Part shown: positions 58,480-64,000 of the stretch, piece after piece
How positions within the stretch are numbered: position 1 is the first letter of the stretch
Layout of the letters: the number at the start of each line of letters is the position of its first letter
Assembly: GCF_037893015.1 (NCBI RefSeq)
Contig: NC_133660.1
Span: 279,393,567-279,457,566 of the forward strand
From: Macrotis lagotis
Taxonomy: Eukaryota; Chordata; Mammalia; Peramelemorphia; Peramelidae
Direction: 5' to 3'
DNA: 64,000 nucleotides
Notes under the pieces: generated by a model
Told to the model about the DNA's origin: nothing
The model's database searches: none
What the model saw: only the letters and a program-made list of their open reading frames with translations
Program-made: the position numbers and the translations under genes

Positions 58480-58880
58480 CCTATATTTTTTCTTTATATA
58501 TTTTTCAAATGGAAGCTGTGTCACTGGAGCAAAGAGAGAAGAGGCTGGGGCAGGGGACATTTAAAAAAAGCCCCTTTCCCCTCACCCCAATGTCACACAA
58601 TGGCCAATGCGGACATTTGAATGAATGAGTTTTTCGAGTTTATACAAAATGACCTTAGGTGGTTACCAGAAATGCCCGAAATGTTTATGAAATTCTTGAG
58701 CACTCCTCAAGGATGTTTGCAAACTGGCTCCCGAATTAACTTTATGGGTCCCGGCAGACAGCACGACTGTGGAAAATTTGAGTCTTGCCTTTTCTCTGTG
58801 ACATTCTTGCTTTGGGATTGTGATTGCTGTTGTTGGTTTTGAAGTATCCCCATTTTATTGCAATCACTTGCACCCCACTC
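58480..58880. promoter_or_regulatory. FGF4: Candidate FGF4 3' enhancer region
   Basis: Repeat-free 400-bp segment in the 3' UTR with HMG/SOX-like words (ATTGTG; TTTGGGATTGTG) and a TTATTGCAAT stretch near 58853. It lies about 1.3-1.7 kb after the stop, in the same general part of the gene as the mammalian enhancer. No perfect SOX/POU composite is visible, so this is a guess by position. Confidence 0.25.
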
Positions 58881-59110
58881 CTGAGCTCACTGAGCCCCTA
58901 GCTTTGGAGAGGCTGCAGGGGCTGCTTGGGTGCATTGGAACAGGAGCCTATAAGCCAGGCCTGGATACCCAGGGCTCTGGGCAAAGAGAGGGCTCTGCTT
59001 CCTGGAAGGCAGGGTTGGACAACCCACACCTAAGGGGAAATGAATGATTCCACATCTCAGACAACAGAAGCAATTCTCCAATTTGCTGGAAAATTGGTCC
59101 AATTTTCTTA

Positions 59111-59113
<3 letters not shown>

Positions 59114-59192
<79 letters not shown>
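59114..59192. repeat. FGF4: (TC)n then (AC)n compound microsatellite in FGF4 3' UTR
   Basis: About 39 bp of TC directly followed by about 39 bp of AC, both near-pure. Confidence 0.95.
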
Positions 59193-59195
<3 letters not shown>

Positions 59196-59776
59196 GAATC
59201 ATCTTCTCATTCATGGAGTTGGTACGGTCTGTTCCTTTAAAATACTGTTGTACCATTTTTACCCAGATGTGTGTTTGAGTTCTCCAGATTGACCAATATT
59301 CGCAGAATCTGTCTGTAGTTTTATACAGGTGCTGTCTTATATTGCAGTGTATGTGCTATGCACATGTAAAAGGGAATAAATCATGATTGGTTATTATGGA
59401 TGACAAGCTGAGCTGCATGTAAATCTTTGACAAGAGCATGAATGATGCATTCCATGGCAAAGTAACTTACGGTCCACAGCCTCATGCAAAAAGGGTAGGA
59501 GAAACCTGCTCACAAGCGGAAGTGTCCAAAAGTACAATGGGAGTAGGCTTCTGTCCATCATGAGAGGTCTCCACACCTCTTGGCTGGATGGCTACTATGA
59601 TAAAACCCTGGGATCCTGAGGTTAACCACATCTGGAACAGAGGCACCTTAAACACATGGTGGAAGCCATGGTGATTAACAATGGAGCAGGGGCCACTGAG
59701 GGCACTTCCAACTCTTCTGTGATCTCAAAGTGTCCTTCCTCTTGATGACTTTGAACCTGCTCTTCACAGATCAGGG

Positions 59777-59779
<3 letters not shown>

Positions 59780-59826
<47 letters not shown>
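59780..59826. repeat. (GT)n microsatellite
   Basis: About 23 GT units without interruption. Confidence 0.95.
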
Positions 59827-59827
<1 letters not shown>

Positions 59828-60239
59828 ATATATTTTAGCCAAGAGCCTCCATGGAATCATGGAAGCAAATGATCTAGCCCATGTCTCCATAGTCAGATGG
59901 AGAATTGCTCCAAGTTGATGCTTTAATCGTTAAGTCATAGACCTGGAGCAGTATGAATGGATGGATGGATGCAAAAACAATTAGTAAACATAAGCACTGG
60001 ACTTACAAGACCCAAGACAGTCCCTGACCTCAAGGGACTTACATTCTAGTAGGGAGATAGCACAAGACACATGATGTCTGGGGAGGGCACTTTGGTTTGG
60101 AAGGCTACAACAGGGTCTGAGAAGCCATCTAGTCCAAGTCCCTCATTTCACAGATGAGGAATCTAAGAAAAGAAAGCCCTGGGGGGGGGTCCCTGAGTGT
60201 TTGAGTGACTTCCATCTGGACACTGGACCCAGAGGGCTT

Positions 60240-60450
60240 GTTACTATTTGTACTTCATGTTTGAAGAAGACCAAGACAGCAGGGAGGTCATGCCTCCCTG
60301 CCATATGACTTAGATTTCAGTACAGGGAGGAGGGGGGTCCATGCTCAGTCACCAACCCCAGAGCCATCAGGGTCCAGCGACAAAATGTGGATCAGGACAA
60401 CTGGATGATGGTTCTGGTTTCTGTCGGAGACCTTGGCCTTGTTAAGCTAA
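60240..60450. mobile_element. Longer marsupial SINE family (second type), diverged
   Basis: GAAGAAGACCAAGACAGCAG, GGTCATGCCTCCCTG, CAGTCACCAACCCCAGAGCC, AGGACAACTGGATGATGG; same order of motifs as 49600-49905. Confidence 0.6.
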
Positions 60451-61332
60451 TGTCTTTAACCATTCAGGTTGACTGAGGCAATGCCCATTCAGTAATTAAG
60501 TTAGGCAAGAAAGAAATAAAGAATGACCCCTTTTGCATGGCAGAAAAAAAAAATAAAACTGGGAGGGAAAACCCTCAATTTCTGTCCAATTGCTTTTTAC
60601 ATTCCAGTCAGGGCCCAACCAAGTAGGGTTGGCCTTTGACCTATTGTTGGTCAAGACATATATAGCCCTTATCAGATCCATTTGAATGACTTGGGTAGGA
60701 AACTGGGGCACTCTGATGCCCATGCTAAGGACTGGCACTTTTCCTGTGGTATATAAGATGATTTGGATTTCTGAATACTTCTAAGGTTGAGATGTCGCAA
60801 AGATGACCTGTTGTCCTAAGTGAAAGGATTGCAGTTTTGCCCACTAGACTGGCACCCTGGCGAGTTCAAATGGGGGGCTTCTGGGAGTTGGACAATCACA
60901 TCTTGAGTTGGGAGAAGTGATACAATGGGAAAGGCCCCTATGAATTATTGTTTGCTAAAGCATCTTCTTTTCCCCCTCCCCCATTCTCCTCTTGACATCA
61001 ATTATCTGAAAATTAAAGTTAAATTTATTTAAATGGTTTTTTTTCTCTTTGGGGATGGTGCCCTAAAAATCCAAAATCTATTCTCTTCGCTCAACCAGTC
61101 TGCCTTTTTCATGGAGCTGGTGGTGCTGTCTCCTGGGATCAGTGACCCAACCTATACTCCCTTTCCTAAGGTGGGGAGGGAAGAAGACTGGGCCTGCTTT
61201 TCTTCTTGTCCTCTGGATTTCAGGAAGGGTTCGGTTCCTGCCAAAACAAAGTGCTATCATAGACAGTTCACTTCCCAGAACCTTGCAAAGGACATTTCAA
61301 TGAAGTTTGTCTTACAGAACATAGGTTCCTCT

Positions 61333-61479
61333 CTTTTCTTTTTGCAAGGCAATAGGGTTAAGTGTCTTGCCCAAGGTCACACAGCTAAGTAATTATTCAA
61401 TGTCTGATGCCAGATTTGAACTCAGGTCCTCCTGACTCCAGGGTTGGTGCTCTATCCACTGCACCACCTAGCTGCCCCT
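61333..61479 (-). mobile_element. Marsupial SINE, antisense, 12-nt target duplication
   Basis: ATAGGTTCCTCT is repeated exactly at 61321-61332 and 61480-61491. Confidence 0.95.
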
Positions 61480-61491
61480 ATAGGTTCCTCT

Positions 61492-62829
61492 TAATCACTC
61501 TATGAGAGAGGAACCATTATCACCAACGTTTTACTGAGGAACAAACAGAATGGTGGGCACACATCTTGAGAAGATGTCAGAAATGGGATTTGAACCCAGG
61601 GCTTTTCCCACTATACTTCCTCTGTTGGTTCTCTTCTGAGTGAGACTGGAGAGAATAGAGCTATCTCATGGATCCAAAATTGCTCATATATGTGGCCTCC
61701 AAATGCAACTGCACTGTTGTGGGGTGATCCATTACACATAGATACCAGATGGGCTAAGGGTCCAGATGGCCTTAAGGGCCAGGGTCTTATTACTAGGAGA
61801 TAATTGCTCTTCCAATAAGCCCAATGCTCCCCTTTAGACCCCCATACCTTCAGCCCCATTCCCATTGAGATTTCAAAGGTATTTCTTCCTCTTTACTCCT
61901 CCCCCCTCAATTCATTTTAGCTTTTATTTCTTCTCTACTTCAAACATGTTCCTGACTCCCACCACCCTGATAAGTCCCCTCCATAAGTCCTAGCAATTGC
62001 CAGCCTTGGAGAGCTGACTCTGGGCAGGACATTGGCCCCATCACTATATGAGGGAGGGGAGAAGGGATCCTAAAATGCCCCATGGTCTTAGAGCTGGGGC
62101 CTATCATTCACAAGAAAAAAAAAAAAAACACTAAAGCATGGCAAAGGAAGGCCTGGCTGCCCTCTGACAAGAGATGGCCCTCTCTGAAGGGCAGCTGACT
62201 CTCCCCTTCCTGGAAACCAGATACTTTAGAGGCATGGACCACAGGAAGAACATGCCCTCCCCAGGATGGAGTATCCTACTTCCTAGAGAGACTTTCCCCA
62301 GGCCTTCTCTGTCCATCTGGGCTTTGTCTCACACATGCTCAGAAGAATCTAGACTTGAAATGCAACTTGGCTCTTTTCCTTTGATGCTCACAGGAGAAAG
62401 AGGCCTAGGCTGGGTGCAGGAGAGGTGAGATCCAGAGAGCACTTGAAAGTCAGCAAAGAGGTGAGCCCCTATGGGCTCACTTGATACTCAATTTGAGAAA
62501 GCAAAAGTTCTGAAAAGAGAAGCTAGTGAGTTATCCTAAGCTGATCTAGGGAAGGACCATCTTCCCCTCCCAGACTGCCTTCCACTCCTCTTGCTAGAGC
62601 TTTTATGTATCCGATAACTTATAGACTGTCTACTTCACTGGATTGGAAGCTCCTTGAGGGAAAGGATTGTGCATTTGCCTTTCCAACGGATGGAAATGCT
62701 GTCCATGGTCCTAGATGATTCTTCCCTGAGATAGAAAACGCAAGGGAGAAGGGATGGTATAGAGGAAGGAGCTCCAACTACTTTTGTTCTGTAAGAAAGC
62801 ATGAATGTTGGAACTTTAGAAAAGCTTGG
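61492..62829. other. Intergenic, no gene seen
   Basis: Unique sequence, a MIR-like piece near 61495-61620, an A15 tract (62115-62128) and copy 1 of a 104-bp duplication (62136-62239). An L2-like phrase (GAAGCTCCTTGAGGGAAAGG) is near 62646. Confidence 0.6.
62136..62239 (+). repeat. 104-bp duplicated segment, copy 1
   Basis: Partner at 63337-63440; about 6 mismatches in 104 positions, no gaps. Each copy begins just after an A-rich tract. Confidence 0.92.
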
Positions 62830-63325
62830 AAAGAATTACAATGCAATTTTTACATGAACTCATGCTGAGAGAAGGGAACAGAACCAAGAGAAACAATGTT
62901 CTAAATTGGACAATCATAATGGATGGAATTCCACCATAATTCAGAGATCTAGAACAACCCTGGGAGACTGCTATGGACAATGCCACCCACATCCAAAGGG
63001 GGAAAAACAACAAAAAAATCACAGTCTTAATGGATACCATGTTCACTTTTTAAACATTTCTCTTATGCTTTTCCTGCTTTCTCATGGTGCTATTTCTTTC
63101 CCCTTAGTCCTAATTCTTCATACATAAAATATCTGCCATGTAAACATACTAAACACAAATGTGCGTTTACAACTTTTACCAGACGTCTGCACTGCTGAGG
63201 GGAGGGGGATGAGAAGGGAGGGAGGAAGAAAATGCATGACTTATAATTATGCCAGTGGATGAATGTGGAAAAACTTTCATATCATACAATTGGAAAAATA
63301 AAATAAAATATAAATAAAAAAGAGA
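62830..63325 (+). mobile_element. LINE 3'-end fragment (L1/RTE type), + strand
   Basis: ACATGAACTCATGCTGAGAG, AACCAAGAGAAACAATGTTC, CCACATCCAAAGGGGGAAAA, GGATGAATGTGGAAAAACTT and an AATAAAATAAAATATAAATA tail. Same layout as 39265-39920 and 43118-43557. Confidence 0.7.
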
Positions 63326-63336
63326 AAAACGCCAGA

Positions 63337-63440
63337 GCATGATGAAGGGAGGCCTGGCTGCCCTCTGACAAGAGATGGTCTTCTCTGAAGGGCAGCTGAC
63401 TCTCCCCTTCCTGGAAACCAGATACTTTAGAGGCATGGAC
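63337..63440 (+). repeat. 104-bp duplicated segment, copy 2
   Basis: Directly follows the A-rich tail of the LINE fragment at 62830-63325; identical in length to copy 1 at 62136-62239. Confidence 0.92.
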
Positions 63441-64000
63441 AGCCCTCAGGTCCCAAATTCAAGTAATGCCCCATTCCTGAGATTCAATTTCATCAGCTGC
63501 AAGCTGAAGGGGTGGGATGAGCTCTGAATCTGTTCCATTTATGTTTAGGATACAGAGGCCAGTACATTTTAAATGAGAAGTAATCTTTGGGACCACTTAG
63601 TTCAATGCCATCATCTACAACTAAGGAAACTGAGGTCCAGAAAGCAGAAGGGGTATCCCTGAATCAGCATAACTCAGAATAAATAGCAGAGTCAGGTCTC
63701 ATGCTCAGATCTCTGTGGCCCTTGGTAGAGAGTTGTGTGACTGGATTCTCTGCTCAGCCCCAGATAGCAGAACCTGAAGATGTGGGAGGAAGTTGAACAA
63801 AAGGTGGGTTTTCATTCCCCCCCTCCCAAAAAAACCTTTCCCAAATAATTTAAGTTAGCCATGGGCATTGGTAGTTTCCACCTTGCTGGTGGTCATTAAG
63901 TAAAGGTGGGCAGACCATAGCTCAGGGACCTTGTCAAGTAGGAGAGACAGAAGTAAGCACTGGCATGGAAAGAACTCTGGGGTGGCAGAAAGGGGAAAGA
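63441..64000. other. Intergenic right edge, no gene seen
   Basis: One MIR-like antisense piece near 63570-63720 (CAACTAAGGAAACTGAGGTC), otherwise unique sequence running off the window. Confidence 0.55.

Larger units (their letters stand above)
52981..59400 (+). other. FGF4: FGF4 transcription unit
   Basis: Three coding exons: 53504-53801, 55149-55252, 56992-57168, joined by introns of 1,347 and 1,739 bp. The 5' end is inferred from the TATA box and the 3' end from AATAAA at 59375. The product is 192 residues, against 206 for human FGF4. It lies in tandem with FGF3, which ends about 43 kb upstream. Confidence 0.85.
57169..59400 (+). terminator. FGF4: FGF4 3' UTR and poly(A) signal
   Basis: The first 190 bases contain AT-rich text resembling the mammalian FGF4 3' UTR (TTAATTATTTAAGTCTGTAT; GCCACAAATTTATTTATAAT). 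No AATAAA was found until AATAAA at 59375-59380 in AAGGGAATAAATCATG. A T-rich tract lies at 58126-58140 and a TC/AC repeat at 59114-59192. In mouse and human a SOX2/OCT4-bound enhancer lies in this UTR; no exact copy of its composite site was seen. Confidence 0.6.
59401..61332. other. Intergenic downstream of FGF4, no gene seen
   Basis: Holds a (GT)n microsatellite at 59780-59826, an L2-like piece (60000-60060), the second-type SINE copy near 60240-60450, and unique sequence. No FGF19 exon is visible. Confidence 0.6.

Overview
This window is vertebrate nuclear DNA, most likely from a marsupial. It holds two paralogous fibroblast growth factor genes in the same orientation: the 3' two thirds of FGF3 (exons 2 and 3; exon 1 lies upstream of base 1) and a complete FGF4 (three coding exons). 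FGF3 followed by FGF4 in tandem is the conserved FGF3-FGF4-FGF19 order of amniotes, so FGF19 is expected beyond the right edge. The marsupial assignment rests on about 18 copies of a roughly 150-bp tRNA-derived SINE whose 5' end resembles GGCAGCTAGGTGGCGCAGTG and whose 3' end reads CATTGCCTTGCAAAAA. They sit among CORE-SINE/MIR, L2, L3/CR1 and L1 remnants. I think an opossum is likely, but the species cannot be fixed from the sequence alone.

Layout. 1-2769: GC-rich then ordinary FGF3 intron 1. 2770-2873: FGF3 exon 2. 2874-8271: intron 2. 8272-8712: last coding exon of FGF3, with an expanded proline tract, then a 3' UTR with AATAAA at 9541. 9566-52700: about 43 kb without a recognisable gene. 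It contains SINEs, many MIR/L2/L3 pieces, an antisense near-full-length decayed L1 (15416 to about 22245) with nested insertions, a compound inverted duplication (12049-15415), a GATA-containing minisatellite (38.5 kb) and a 0.48-kb polypyrimidine tract (46.2 kb). 52790-52985: FGF4 promoter with a TATA box and an inverted CCAAT box. 53504-57168: FGF4 coding exons in a CpG-rich segment bracketed by long GA and TC tracts. 57169 to about 59400: long FGF4 3' UTR with an AATAAA at 59375. 59400-64000: intergenic repeats.

FGF3 and FGF4 encode secreted heparin-binding ligands of FGF receptors, used in early embryo, limb bud, inner ear and tooth signalling. Their splice phases are identical (exon 1/2 phase 1, exon 2/3 phase 0, middle exon 104 nt in both), as expected for tandem paralogues. 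No bacterial, CRISPR, tRNA, rRNA or viral gene was seen. Most open reading frames here are translations of microsatellites or of repeats. The most unusual non-coding structures are the compound inverted duplication with SINE and microhomology junctions, the pure coding CCA repeat in FGF3, the GATA minisatellite, and the GA/TC tracts, G-rich 5' UTR and small upstream ORF around the FGF4 start.
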